A DNA stretch of 64,000 bases from Polynucleobacter sp. MWH-CaK5 (GCF_018687615.1 NZ_CP061299.1:310001-374000), one strand, 5' to 3'; numbered from the stretch's first letter, positions 25,992 through 33,364 are shown. Numbers and translations are program-made. Notes: generated from the letters alone by a model not told the origin.

Positions 25992-26039
25992 TCTAGAGAA
26001 GACTATCCTTAAAAATAATTAACTTTAAGAGAGATTTAT

Positions 26040-26321
26040 ATGTCTGATTTTCTTATTCTTGTATTAGTTTTATTCATCATTTGGTTTGGTGTGGGTGTGA
26101 TGAGAAAGCGTCTTTATTACGGTGAAGTTGAGGCTGTTATGAAGTCCAGAGGCTACCTACCAGAATCATTGATTCTGTTGATGGGTACGAGAGAGTATTG
26201 GCGTGCTCTTGAAGAATGTCGTAAGCGTGGAATGAAAAGTCACGAAGCTGCTTATAGTATTACGAGTTATTTTGATAAAAAAACTGAAGGTATTTCTCAA
26301 TCATTAGACGGAATACTGTAG
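26040..26321 (+). CDS. small membrane protein with N-terminal anchor (element A)
   Basis: 93 residues. One hydrophobic helix at about 3-20 is followed by MRKRLYYGEVEAVM and a soluble helical domain with regular Leu and Arg residues. GAGAG lies upstream of the ATG. Together with the preceding tail-anchored protein it may form a membrane pair; function unknown. Confidence 0.6.
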   Translation: MSDFLILVLVLFIIWFGVGVMRKRLYYGEVEAVMKSRGYLPESLILLMGTREYWRALEECRKRGMKSHEAAYSITSYFDKKTEGISQSLDGIL

Positions 26322-26363
26322 TTTCATATCATCAATAATGATGATATTTAAATAATCAATAAT

Positions 26364-26825
26364 TTATTGATTATTAATACGGTTGTAGGAATCGATAAAG
26401 CCAAGCATGTTGAATGTTAGTAGAGAATTAATTTCAACATCAAAATTTATCAAAAAATGAACTTCATGGTTTTTTTCTAAAAGATCTGTTAAATCTTTTT
26501 CTGAATTAATTTTTAAAATAGTCTCACCTTCATGTTTGACACAAGTGGTCCGTATTCTTTTACTAACACCAGAAGTTTGAATTAACCAACCATCGATAAC
26601 TTTGGTTGTGTCACAAATAACCGAAGGAGTAATGTAGTACATACACCCGTTATTACACACGTAACCAAACTCATAATTATGTTCATTCAATGTGTGAATA
26701 TTTTTGTATGACTTACCTTCAACATAAATCCAGTAACCATAGGGTGTACGCTCTTTAGCTTCAATAGGGTATGAAGTAACTAAAAGTAAAAAAAATAAAA
26801 TAAAACCAGTGATACTAATGTTCAT
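26364..26825 (-). CDS. secreted hypothetical protein (element A)
   Basis: 153 residues. A clear signal peptide (ISITGFILFFLLLVTSYPIEA, quoted from residue 3) precedes a soluble domain with four Cys in CNNGCMYY and ICDTTK plus CVKH, which suggests periplasmic disulfides. It reads leftward away from a strong palindrome at 26854-26876, probably its operator. No family recognised. Confidence 0.6.
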   Translation of the reverse strand: MNISITGFILFFLLLVTSYPIEAKERTPYGYWIYVEGKSYKNIHTLNEHNYEFGYVCNNGCMYYITPSVICDTTKVIDGWLIQTSGVSKRIRTTCVKHEGETILKINSEKDLTDLLEKNHEVHFLINFDVEINSLLTFNMLGFIDSYNRINNQ

Positions 26826-26853
26826 CAGCCCAATCTAGCTGACGATTAAATTG

Positions 26854-26876
26854 TTTTCACTAAAAATTAGTGAAAA
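26854..26876. promoter_or_regulatory. 10-bp-arm palindrome, candidate operator
   Basis: TTTTCACTAA, AAA, TTAGTGAAAA: perfect 10-bp arms in the gap between the secreted-protein gene (leftward) and the winged-helix gene (rightward). A further half-like TTTTTCAC follows at about 26878-26885. Best explained as a dimeric repressor site, perhaps for the adjacent winged-helix protein. Confidence 0.55.
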
Positions 26877-26952
26877 ACTTTTTCACAATTTTGTTTTGAT
26901 TTATCAATTTCTTTTAAATATAGTTTCTATAAATTATATTAAGAATGTCTCA

Positions 26953-27285
26953 GTGAATAGTTTTAGATTTCTTCAGTTCCTGAATGAGAGTGTAAGACAG
27001 CTACCAGTTAGTTCGTCCTTGATACCACTATTTGTGATTTGTATCACTCTTCATCACGATGAGACTGGTGATGATTTAACTCTGAAAACACTCTACTCTC
27101 GACTTTATATGTATAGCGATGTGGGAGTGAAAAATCACTTATCTAAGCTTAAGCTCAAGGGGTGGATTCAAATCAAGCCATCTAATTCTGATGGACGTGT
27201 TAAGTGTATTGTTGGGACAAAAAGATTACACGCTGCTTTTAATAAAGTAACAAAAGCTTTTATTAATAATCATTCTTTAAAGTAA
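26953..27285 (+). CDS. winged-helix regulator, element A
   Basis: From a GTG at 26953 the product is 110 residues, the same length as the element B regulator at 31796. A MarR/PadR-like fold is suggested: helices over about 4-30, a recognition-helix region GVKNHLSKLKLKGWIQI (about 62-78), a wing with SDGRVKCIV and a final helix AAFNKVTKAFI. The frame opens at a TTG at 26851 with no ribosome site. It probably acts on the palindrome at 26854-26876. Confidence 0.6.
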   Translation: MNSFRFLQFLNESVRQLPVSSSLIPLFVICITLHHDETGDDLTLKTLYSRLYMYSDVGVKNHLSKLKLKGWIQIKPSNSDGRVKCIVGTKRLHAAFNKVTKAFINNHSLK

Positions 27286-27361
27286 ACAACGCTACAGCGA
27301 GTCGAACGATCGTAAAAGACGCCCGAAAGCAGGTCTTACGTTTTCACGGCTAAGTTGTTGT
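27286..27361. other. structured non-coding region before serine recombinase
   Basis: ACAAC near 27286 pairs with GTTGT near 27354-27358, enclosing CGTAA(AA)GAC / GTCTTACG (27311-27320 with 27333-27340, two bulged A) closed by a loop with CCGAAAGC. The 130-bp gap lies before the recombinase gene, where resolvases usually keep their res site, but the folding is also like a small RNA. Confidence 0.4.
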
Positions 27362-27415
27362 CTTTAATTCAAAAAATTCCAATAATTCCTCCCGTTCATC
27401 TAATGGGAGAGGTTA

Positions 27416-28072
27416 ATGTCTACTTACTACGGTTACATCAGGGTCTCAACCCTACAACAGGCTAATGATGGTGATAGCTTGGAAACCCAGCTCAAACAAA
27501 TCAATTCGTACGCTTCTCTGAAGGGTTACGACATTCCCCAAGAGAACTTCATCACCGAGAGAGGTGTCAGTGGAAGCGTTGAGTTTGAAAAGCGTCCAGA
27601 GGGTCTAAAGCTCTTCGAGAAGCTCGAAACAGGTGATGTCTTAATCTTCTCTAAACTCGATAGGGCTTTTCGTAATACAAGAAATGCGTTGAACACACTT
27701 CATGAGTTAAAACTTCGTGGAGTTTCAGTTCACTTCATCGATTTAGGTGGTGATGTGACTAATGACGGTATTGGTTCAGTGATATTTACGATTCTGTCAG
27801 CTTTTGCTACTTTTGAAAGAGAGAGAATAGCTACACGTATTCGTGAGGTGAAACAAGTACAGAAGGCTGATGGAAAATTCCTCGGTGGATTTACTCGTTT
27901 CGGTTACAGGGTTGTTGAAGATAGACTTGAGAAGGATCTTGAACAACAAAAAATAATTAAAGAAATGAGAGATATGAAAAGACGAGGTATGAGTCTTAGA
28001 AGAATATCAAGTTGGTTAAATAAAACTCATTCAGTAAAAATGTCTCACTCAACTGTATCGACGTATTTTTGA
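27416..28072 (+). CDS. serine recombinase (resolvase/invertase family)
   Basis: 218 residues. The catalytic start YYGYIRVSTLQQ contains the active Ser at residue 11. Then come GVSGSVEFEKRPEG, LIFSKLDRAFRN with the Arg residues of the active site, FATFERERIATRIREV with the long E-helix, and a C-terminal helix-turn-helix (MSLRRISSWLNKTHSVKMSHSTV). It is of normal size for a small resolvase. It lies at the right end of element A, opposite the tyrosine integrase, so the element carries both recombinase types. Confidence 0.9.
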   Translation: MSTYYGYIRVSTLQQANDGDSLETQLKQINSYASLKGYDIPQENFITERGVSGSVEFEKRPEGLKLFEKLETGDVLIFSKLDRAFRNTRNALNTLHELKLRGVSVHFIDLGGDVTNDGIGSVIFTILSAFATFERERIATRIREVKQVQKADGKFLGGFTRFGYRVVEDRLEKDLEQQKIIKEMRDMKRRGMSLRRISSWLNKTHSVKMSHSTVSTYF

Positions 28073-28123
28073 GATTGAATTAATAAACGAGTTATATGTC
28101 TATTGACTTTGGTGTCTGAAATG

Positions 28124-28159
28124 AAAAAAGCACTTAAGTTTTCACTTTAGTGCTTTTTT
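28124..28159 (+). terminator. terminator after serine recombinase
   Basis: AAAAAAGCACT...AGTGCTTTTTT. The right arm includes ACTTTAGTG, the inverse of the repeats near the left end of element A, so the site may serve twice. Confidence 0.75.
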
Positions 28160-28185
28160 GGTTGGCTCCCGTAAGAGCCTTGTAC

Positions 28186-28230
28186 TGGTGGGTCGGGCGA
28201 GATTCGAACTCGCGACCAACGGATTAAAAG
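28186..28230 (-). repeat. tRNA-Lys 3'-end copy 2 (junction of elements A and B)
   Basis: The same 45 bases as 21373-21417 and 37644-37688. It separates element A from element B. The 310-bp space 28073-28382 holds only the terminator, this copy and the GTGTGTA repeats. Confidence 0.93.
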
Positions 28231-28276
28231 AAAAAATACACTAAAAAAACCTATATAAATCAACATTTAAATTCTG

Positions 28277-28295
28277 GTGTGTATCAAAGTGTGTA
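28277..28295 (+). repeat. GTGTGTA direct repeats, left end of element B
   Basis: GTGTGTA at 28277-28283 and 28289-28295, 47 bp inside attachment copy 2. The same word occurs twice near the right end (37584-37590, 37595-37601), 43 bp inside copy 3. The symmetry supports integrase arm sites. Confidence 0.55.
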
Positions 28296-28382
28296 GTTAG
28301 CTTCTTGTTTTAATTGGTTTGTATTGAGCAAATACATAGACTAACTTAGTATGAATAAATCCTAATTTATTTGGAGTAATAA

Positions 28383-29189
28383 ATGGCAACTCGTCGCTTA
28401 TTCAAAACTGTTCCCAAATTTACAGCATATGAAGTTAAGCTGGCTGAGCTTTGTGCTATGGACTTATGGAGTGGCATTGATTACGAAACAGGCGAGGAGA
28501 TGGAAGTTAGTGATGAAGAGTTTCTTGCTGATTTTGCTATTCCGTTTCAGTTGTTGAGAAAAAATCCAAAAACTAATAATCAAATAACTGAATTTTCAAT
28601 AAGAAGGTTGATTAGGGTAGGAAAGATAAAAGCCGCATATCGTTCACAAGAGCCTACAAACTTTCAATCAGGCATTAAGACGATAGTGAAGAAAGTAATC
28701 CCTGTTTATGATGGGTGGCGAAATAAAACATTGAAGTTAACGCCAATTGGTTATGGAGAAAGAGTGACACTTGATTTAGGTGCTGGATTTGTTACTAATT
28801 CAAAGCCTTCGTTAAATGGAAATTATCGTATTGCTTTAGCTTCGCGTTTGTTGTTCTTTGCTGTACCAGATATGCTGTTGTTTAATTTTTCAAATGACTT
28901 GGCAGAGTCTATGTTATTTCAAAAGCGCCCACAAGCCGCAATACCCTACTTTATGGAAGCCTTACAGCAAGGACTTCTGGTTAATAGGACTTTATTCAAT
29001 AAGCTTGAGTTGCCACCTTCTAAATTGCTTGGTACTGCTTTATGGAAGAGAATTAAGAAATTTAATTGGTGGCAAAGAAGAGTTTTGGATTTAGCCTTAA
29101 TGCTACACTTTGGAGTTGTAACGGCTCGTCCAGCGTTAAGGACAAAAGCAAGAAGACTTACGGCTAAACCTAAAAAAGCAAAGATTTAA
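28383..29189 (+). CDS. hypothetical protein (element B)
   Basis: 268 residues, basic overall, ending in a very Lys/Arg-rich tail (ALRTKARRLTAKPKKAKI). The middle contains FFAVPDMLLFNFSNDLAES and a TPR-like helix pair AAIPYFMEALQQGLL; the N-terminal 90 residues are acidic. No signal peptide. GGAGTAAT lies before the ATG. It ends one base before the stop of the convergent recombinase gene. No family recognised. Confidence 0.65.
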   Translation: MATRRLFKTVPKFTAYEVKLAELCAMDLWSGIDYETGEEMEVSDEEFLADFAIPFQLLRKNPKTNNQITEFSIRRLIRVGKIKAAYRSQEPTNFQSGIKTIVKKVIPVYDGWRNKTLKLTPIGYGERVTLDLGAGFVTNSKPSLNGNYRIALASRLLFFAVPDMLLFNFSNDLAESMLFQKRPQAAIPYFMEALQQGLLVNRTLFNKLELPPSKLLGTALWKRIKKFNWWQRRVLDLALMLHFGVVTARPALRTKARRLTAKPKKAKI

Positions 29190-29771
29190 TTAAGCTAGCT
29201 CAACAGCTTTACGCTTCATATCATCGTTTACATCTATGTAAGCCTGCGTTGTACTGATGTTCTTATGTCCAGCTAAGCTCATCAGTACACGCACCCCAAC
29301 TCCTTTAGTAGCTAAGTTAGTAATAAAAGTGCGTCTGCCACTATGTGAGCTGGCACCATCAACCCCAGCTCGTTTATACAAGTAGTGGAAGAACTGGGTA
29401 AGTGTATTTGCTGTAAAGCCATCACTAGTGCGCTTTTGACTGTAAAAGAACTTAAGTGCTGGATTGGTATTGGAGGCACTCATTAAGCGTGTATATAGCT
29501 CCAACTCCTTGCGTAGCTTATCGCTAACAAATACAACCCTCGCTTCATTGCCTTTTGTTTGCTCTGCGGACAAGCGTATCTCGTTGCGTATATTGCCTTC
29601 TGCGTCTAATACATCGCTATTACGCAAACTAGCCACTTCACCTACACGCATACCACTTAAGTGCGTAGTCATTAGTAGCGCACGATTGCGTACGCTGTGC
29701 TTGCGTGTTGCTGTGTAATCTAAAACTCTGCGTAGTTCTTGTTGTGTAAGTGTTTTTGCTTGCTTTGACAT
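29190..29771 (-). CDS. short XerC-like tyrosine recombinase (element B)
   Basis: 193 residues from the ATG at 29771, which has GAGGT upstream; the frame runs 46 codons farther without support. It is nearly all catalytic domain: Arg in LSGMRVGEVASL, HxxR box in SSHSGRRTFITNLA, His in GHKNISTTQ, Tyr in AYIDVNDD. The usual SAM-like core-binding domain is missing. Similar small recombinases occur in phages and plasmids, where they may resolve multimers. It is a second recombinase beside the integrase at 36137. Confidence 0.85.
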   Translation of the reverse strand: MSKQAKTLTQQELRRVLDYTATRKHSVRNRALLMTTHLSGMRVGEVASLRNSDVLDAEGNIRNEIRLSAEQTKGNEARVVFVSDKLRKELELYTRLMSASNTNPALKFFYSQKRTSDGFTANTLTQFFHYLYKRAGVDGASSHSGRRTFITNLATKGVGVRVLMSLAGHKNISTTQAYIDVNDDMKRKAVELA

Positions 29772-29975
29772 AGTTTCTACCTCGTATGTAGTGTTTTGTA
29801 TGTCATTAGTATGTTTTCTTTGTTTATCTATTCCTACCTCTTTTTGCTTGTACGCTGTCATTAAATAAAACCCCCAATATTCAAGTGGTTGCGTCATAAA
29901 GCTACGCAAATATAAGGAAATATGAATTTCCTTATATTGTTGTATTTATTGGTGTTGTGGCTTATTGACTACAGA

Positions 29976-30071
29976 ATTGCGTATTGCGTATAGCGTATAG
30001 CGTCTATGCGCTGTTCAAGCTGTTCTCTGCTGTATTGCTATTAGCTGTGAGGCGTTATGCGCTTATAGCGT
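29976..30071. repeat. cluster of GCGTAT/AGCGTA words
   Basis: Within 29976-30010, GCGTATTGCGTATAGCGTA (part) repeats a 9-10 bp unit three times, then GCGTCTATGCGC follows, and GCGTTATGCGCTTATAGCG occurs at 30052-30070. The 304-bp gap 29772-30075 contains no convincing gene. It could be iteron-like sites or promoter DNA for the short recombinase. Confidence 0.35.
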
Positions 30072-30075
30072 GGAT

Positions 30076-31032
30076 TTAGTGCTGGTTAAGTTGTCTAAAC
30101 AAATTTGGGCTAATGCCATTAAGCGTTTCAAATACTCTTGTTAATTGAGAAACGCTTGTAAAACCAGTTAGCTTTGCTATTGTTTTTAATGGGGCATTTG
30201 TAGACAGCATATCTTTTGCCATATCAATCCGTACAGACTTTACATACTGTGCTGGTGTAACTCCAAAGCTATCAAAAAACTTACGATAAAAATTGCGATG
30301 AGACATTTCAGCAATCTTAGCCATTACTTCTGCGTCTATGTGTTTTGAAATATTCTCTTTTATCCAATTTACTAATTCAATAAAAGGCTCTGCGTTTGAT
30401 TGTGCTGTTAATACTGGGCTAAATTGTGACTGATAGCCAGGTCGCCTTGCGTATAGCACCAATCGTTGCGCTATTTGATTTGAAATTAAATTTCCATAAT
30501 CATTAGCTACTATTTGTAGGCTCATATCAATGCCAGTTGTAACGCCAGCAGAAGTCCACACTCGTTTGTCATTTACATATAAAGCATTTGAATCAACTAC
30601 TGCTGTTGGAACTTCTTTAGCTAATTTTTCGCAATAATTCCAATGCGTAGTAATACGCTTTCCATTTAGTAATCCCAATCTTCCCAATACATAAGCTCCT
30701 GTACATATAGAGCCATAGCGTTTTGCTTTAAGTGTATTTTTCTTAATAAGATTTGTTGCTGTTTTATCTTTAATTAACTCATCAATGCCATATTCATCTC
30801 CACCAGCAATTAAAAGAGTATCAATGTTTTCAATATTTCTTAGCGCAATAGTTTTAATTTCTAATCCACTACTACTTTTAATCATCCCACCTTGTGCTGA
30901 TAAAAAAATGACTTGATAAACTTTTTTATTTAATGCGTCATTAGCAGATGAGAATACGCTGGCAGGACCGCTTACATCCAGTATTTGAAAGCCGTTAAAG
31001 GCAACTATGGCAATTACACGCTTTTTAGTCAT
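30076..31032 (-). CDS. GlxA-type regulator (DJ-1/PfpI + AraC domains)
   Basis: 318 residues. The N-terminal DJ-1/PfpI-like domain (about 1-190) starts VIAIVAFNGFQILDVSGPAS and has SICTGAYVLGRLGLL, where the Cys of the nucleophile elbow is kept. The C-terminal AraC domain (about 220-318) has two helix-turn-helix units (SHRNFYRKFFDSFGVTPAQY; LTGFTSVSQLTRVFETLNGI). Such proteins control amine or nitrile catabolism. Divergent from a PfpI-family enzyme gene it probably regulates. ATG at 31032 preferred over GTG at 31038. Confidence 0.88.
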   Translation of the reverse strand: MTKKRVIAIVAFNGFQILDVSGPASVFSSANDALNKKVYQVIFLSAQGGMIKSSSGLEIKTIALRNIENIDTLLIAGGDEYGIDELIKDKTATNLIKKNTLKAKRYGSICTGAYVLGRLGLLNGKRITTHWNYCEKLAKEVPTAVVDSNALYVNDKRVWTSAGVTTGIDMSLQIVANDYGNLISNQIAQRLVLYARRPGYQSQFSPVLTAQSNAEPFIELVNWIKENISKHIDAEVMAKIAEMSHRNFYRKFFDSFGVTPAQYVKSVRIDMAKDMLSTNAPLKTIAKLTGFTSVSQLTRVFETLNGISPNLFRQLNQH

Positions 31033-31067
31033 TGGCACAAATTAACATAATATTGGCATTTCTGCCA
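31033..31067. promoter_or_regulatory. TTGGCA / TGCCA sites between glxA-like and pfpI-like genes
   Basis: TTGGCA at 31033-31038 and 31053-31058 (20-bp step), the second forming TGGCA-TTTC-TGCCA to 31067. Two half-sites about two helical turns apart fit AraC-family binding in the 75-bp divergent gap. Confidence 0.4.
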
Positions 31068-31107
31068 TCTTGTTTATCCGTACAATTTTGTAAAAGGAGA
31101 ACTTGAT

Positions 31108-31791
31108 ATGAGTACTGAAATTAATATTGGTTTTTTGTTATTTCCAAATCTAACGCAATTAGATTTAACAGCACCAGCGCAAGTATTAAGCCGCATACCA
31201 AATGCCAAAATACATTTAGCGTGGAAAGATACTAACCCTGTCAAAACAGATGTTGGATTTAGCATTAACCCAACAACATCCTTCAATAATTGCCCACAAC
31301 TTGATGTGCTGTGTGTGCCAGGTGGATTTGGTATTGGAGAGCAAATGATTGATAGTGAGACATTGGGCTTTTTACGCACTCAAAGTAAGAATGCCAAATA
31401 CATTACTTCAGTTTGTAATGGTTCTTTAATACTTGGTGCGGCTGGGTTATTAAAAGGGCATAAAAGTGCTTGTCATTGGATTTGGAAAAAATACTTACAT
31501 AAGTTTGGTGCTGAAGCTGTTGATGGACGGGTAGTAAGAGATGGCAAGCATATATCAGGTGGAGGTGTTACGGCTGGACTTGATTTTGCTTTTAATCTTG
31601 CTTCAGAATTGGCTGGTGAAGAAGTGGCTAAGATGCTACAACTTGGACTTGAATATGAACCACAACCACCATATGACTGTGGAACACCAATTAAAGCTGG
31701 TAATGAATTAGTTGAAAAAGTATTGGCACTACAGATTGAAAGAATTAAAAAGATTGAGTTGAATATAGAGCAAGCGTCTAAGGCAATTTGA
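31108..31791 (+). CDS. DJ-1/PfpI family protein, isonitrile hydratase-like
   Basis: 227 residues. Starts TEINIGFLLFPNLTQLDLTAP. The nucleophile elbow is SVCNGSLILGAAGLL (Cys near residue 108), preceded by VPGGFGIGEQM with the partner acidic region, and followed by SACHWIW and GGGVTAGLDFAF. This layout matches isonitrile hydratase (InhA), which turns isonitriles into N-formamides, though the substrate cannot be proven here. AAAGGAGA lies before the ATG. Cargo of element B, paired with the divergent GlxA-type regulator. Confidence 0.85.
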   Translation: MSTEINIGFLLFPNLTQLDLTAPAQVLSRIPNAKIHLAWKDTNPVKTDVGFSINPTTSFNNCPQLDVLCVPGGFGIGEQMIDSETLGFLRTQSKNAKYITSVCNGSLILGAAGLLKGHKSACHWIWKKYLHKFGAEAVDGRVVRDGKHISGGGVTAGLDFAFNLASELAGEEVAKMLQLGLEYEPQPPYDCGTPIKAGNELVEKVLALQIERIKKIELNIEQASKAI

Positions 31792-31795
31792 TAGC

Positions 31796-32128
31796 TTACT
31801 TTTTTATAGCGTTTTCAAGCGCCTTGTTTAGCTCTTCATAACGCTTATTGGCAAGTTTAGTTAAATGAACTTCTTTAAGCCTGCCGTCTTCTTTTGTAAT
31901 CTTTAATTCAAGTAGGTTCTTATCAACAAGGCTTGATAGTGCTTTATGTAATGTTGCTTGTGATGCTATTTGATTGAGTGTGATTAAGTCTTTTACATAT
32001 ATTACTTTGTCAGCGTGTGTTTCAGTAGCAACTACATCCAAAAGCAATCTTTCATCATTGCTTAAGTTGTACTTCCTATTGCTTTCACTTAGCTTATTTA
32101 AGAACTTAAAGTAACTATCTTTTGTCAT
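31796..32128 (-). CDS. winged-helix regulator, element B
   Basis: 110 residues with a MarR-like plan: helices at about 4-30, helix-turn-helix TLNQIASQATLHKALSSLVDKNLLEL (about 50-75), a wing with KEDGRLKEVHLT and a long final helix. The pattern SxFxFLNxLxES...LxxLxxKxxLEL...DGRxK resembles the element A regulator (26953), which has the same length. It lies downstream of the HUH gene on the same strand, with an inverted repeat between, and may control replication or excision. Confidence 0.7.
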   Translation of the reverse strand: MTKDSYFKFLNKLSESNRKYNLSNDERLLLDVVATETHADKVIYVKDLITLNQIASQATLHKALSSLVDKNLLELKITKEDGRLKEVHLTKLANKRYEELNKALENAIKK

Positions 32129-32180
32129 TTGTATATATTACTACTAATAGTTTGAGTTATTTTTAACATAGCTTCGCTAA

Positions 32181-32202
32181 TTAAAGCTTCATTCAGCTTT
32201 AA
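32181..32202. promoter_or_regulatory. TTAAAGCT-N6-AGCTTTAA inverted repeat
   Basis: Perfect 8-bp arms with a 6-base loop, in the 114-bp gap between the HUH gene and the winged-helix gene, 53 bp before the start of the latter. No T-run on the minus strand, so an operator is more likely than a terminator. Confidence 0.4.
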
Positions 32203-32242
32203 GTGCTATCAGCAAAAGACAACTAAAGTCAGTAATGCTGTA

Positions 32243-32764
32243 CTACGCTAAATCCCACAGCACATTGTCTGTGTCTTTCATTCCCAATTCTTTTGTTAAG
32301 TATTCCATCCAACCACTATCCACAATATCTACTTTGTGCTGTTCATCTAATTCTTGTACTCGTAGTTTTGCGTTGCGTACCAAACCATCCACTTCATTCC
32401 ACTTCACATAGCTAGGCAAGTCACCAATAGCCATATGTAAATGTAAGTTCTTGCCTGTACGCTCACCTTCCACCACTACTAAGTATTTCAAGCCTTTTCC
32501 ATAACGCTTTGCGCTACTACCAAACACTTGCTGGTTTAGCTTTTGTGTAAAGTGCCTAGCTATGCGTCTTACCTCGTCTTTGTCCAATTTCTGTATGTAC
32601 GCACCATTAGCGTTTTTAACGAGATTGGACTGTTTAAGCGTAAGGGTTAAGGCAAGTGGATATTGCTTATGTAAGCTGTTTAACCAAGTGCGTGTAGCCT
32701 GCTTTTGCGTAGGCGTAGCAGTAGGGCAATAGGCTGTTTTTTGTCTAATTTGCTGTAGGTTCAT
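32243..32764 (-). CDS. HUH-type replication initiator-like protein, element B
   Basis: 173 residues. First motif ALTLTLK (about 38-44); then KYLVVVEGERTGKNLHLHMAIG with the H-x-H at about 108-110; then SGWMEYLTKEL (about 151-161), reading YxxK. This three-motif order marks single-tyrosine HUH Rep/relaxase proteins. Only the nuclease domain is present. The adjoining DUF6641 gene is divergent. Low identity to, but same plan and length as, the element A protein at 23842. Rolling-circle replication is inferred. Confidence 0.7.
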   Translation of the reverse strand: MNLQQIRQKTAYCPTATPTQKQATRTWLNSLHKQYPLALTLTLKQSNLVKNANGAYIQKLDKDEVRRIARHFTQKLNQQVFGSSAKRYGKGLKYLVVVEGERTGKNLHLHMAIGDLPSYVKWNEVDGLVRNAKLRVQELDEQHKVDIVDSGWMEYLTKELGMKDTDNVLWDLA

Positions 32765-32920
32765 ATGTTTATTTAGCTATACCAAATAAAACCTATATAT
32801 TTCCTGTTTTTTCTTATATAAATCATATACTTACAGAGATAGCAAATACTCACATTTAGGTAGGAAAAGGGCATAACTGACAGTACATTAGTAATTCCAC
32901 ATTATGAAAAGGAGTGAAAA

Positions 32921-33364
32921 ATGGCTGTTTTGTCCAACTTAAAGCTAGTAGCTAGCAAAAAGCATCTAACAGTTGCGCCAGTAGTACAAAGACGCAATAA
33001 ATTGATAGCAAAAATTCATCAGCAAATAGAGCTGTGTGAAGCGCAAAAGGCAGGTAATACCTACGCACCTAAAAAACTCAAAACCTATACCAATAAGCAA
33101 ACTGGTGAGCGTATGACAGCAGAAGTAGCCAAAAGAGTAAGAGAATGGTTTTGGGTAAATGACGCAGGCAAGATTAATTTAGCAATTAAGTATGGCGCTA
33201 AAACACTTCCACTGAATAAGAAGGGTGCTAACGCAATTGAGCTTACAAATGGTGATGAGCTAATTGCTACGCTTAAGGAATTAAAGATTGCTACGGCAAA
33301 TGGTGAATTTGATGATGCTATTACAGAAGTAAGTGAAGCAACAAGGCAGGGGTTTGGCAAATGA
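32921..33364 (+). CDS. DUF6641 family protein
   Basis: 147 residues. Starts MAVLSNLKLVASKKHL, then VVQRRNKLIAKIHQQIE, TYAPKKLKTY, KRVREWFWVNDAGKINLAIKYG: the recognised DUF6641 pattern found in plasmids and prophages of betaproteobacteria. Role unknown; its position divergent from a Rep-like gene suggests a replication accessory or DNA-binding role. AAAGGAG site upstream. Its stop overlaps the next ATG. Confidence 0.85.
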   Translation: MAVLSNLKLVASKKHLTVAPVVQRRNKLIAKIHQQIELCEAQKAGNTYAPKKLKTYTNKQTGERMTAEVAKRVREWFWVNDAGKINLAIKYGAKTLPLNKKGANAIELTNGDELIATLKELKIATANGEFDDAITEVSEATRQGFGK

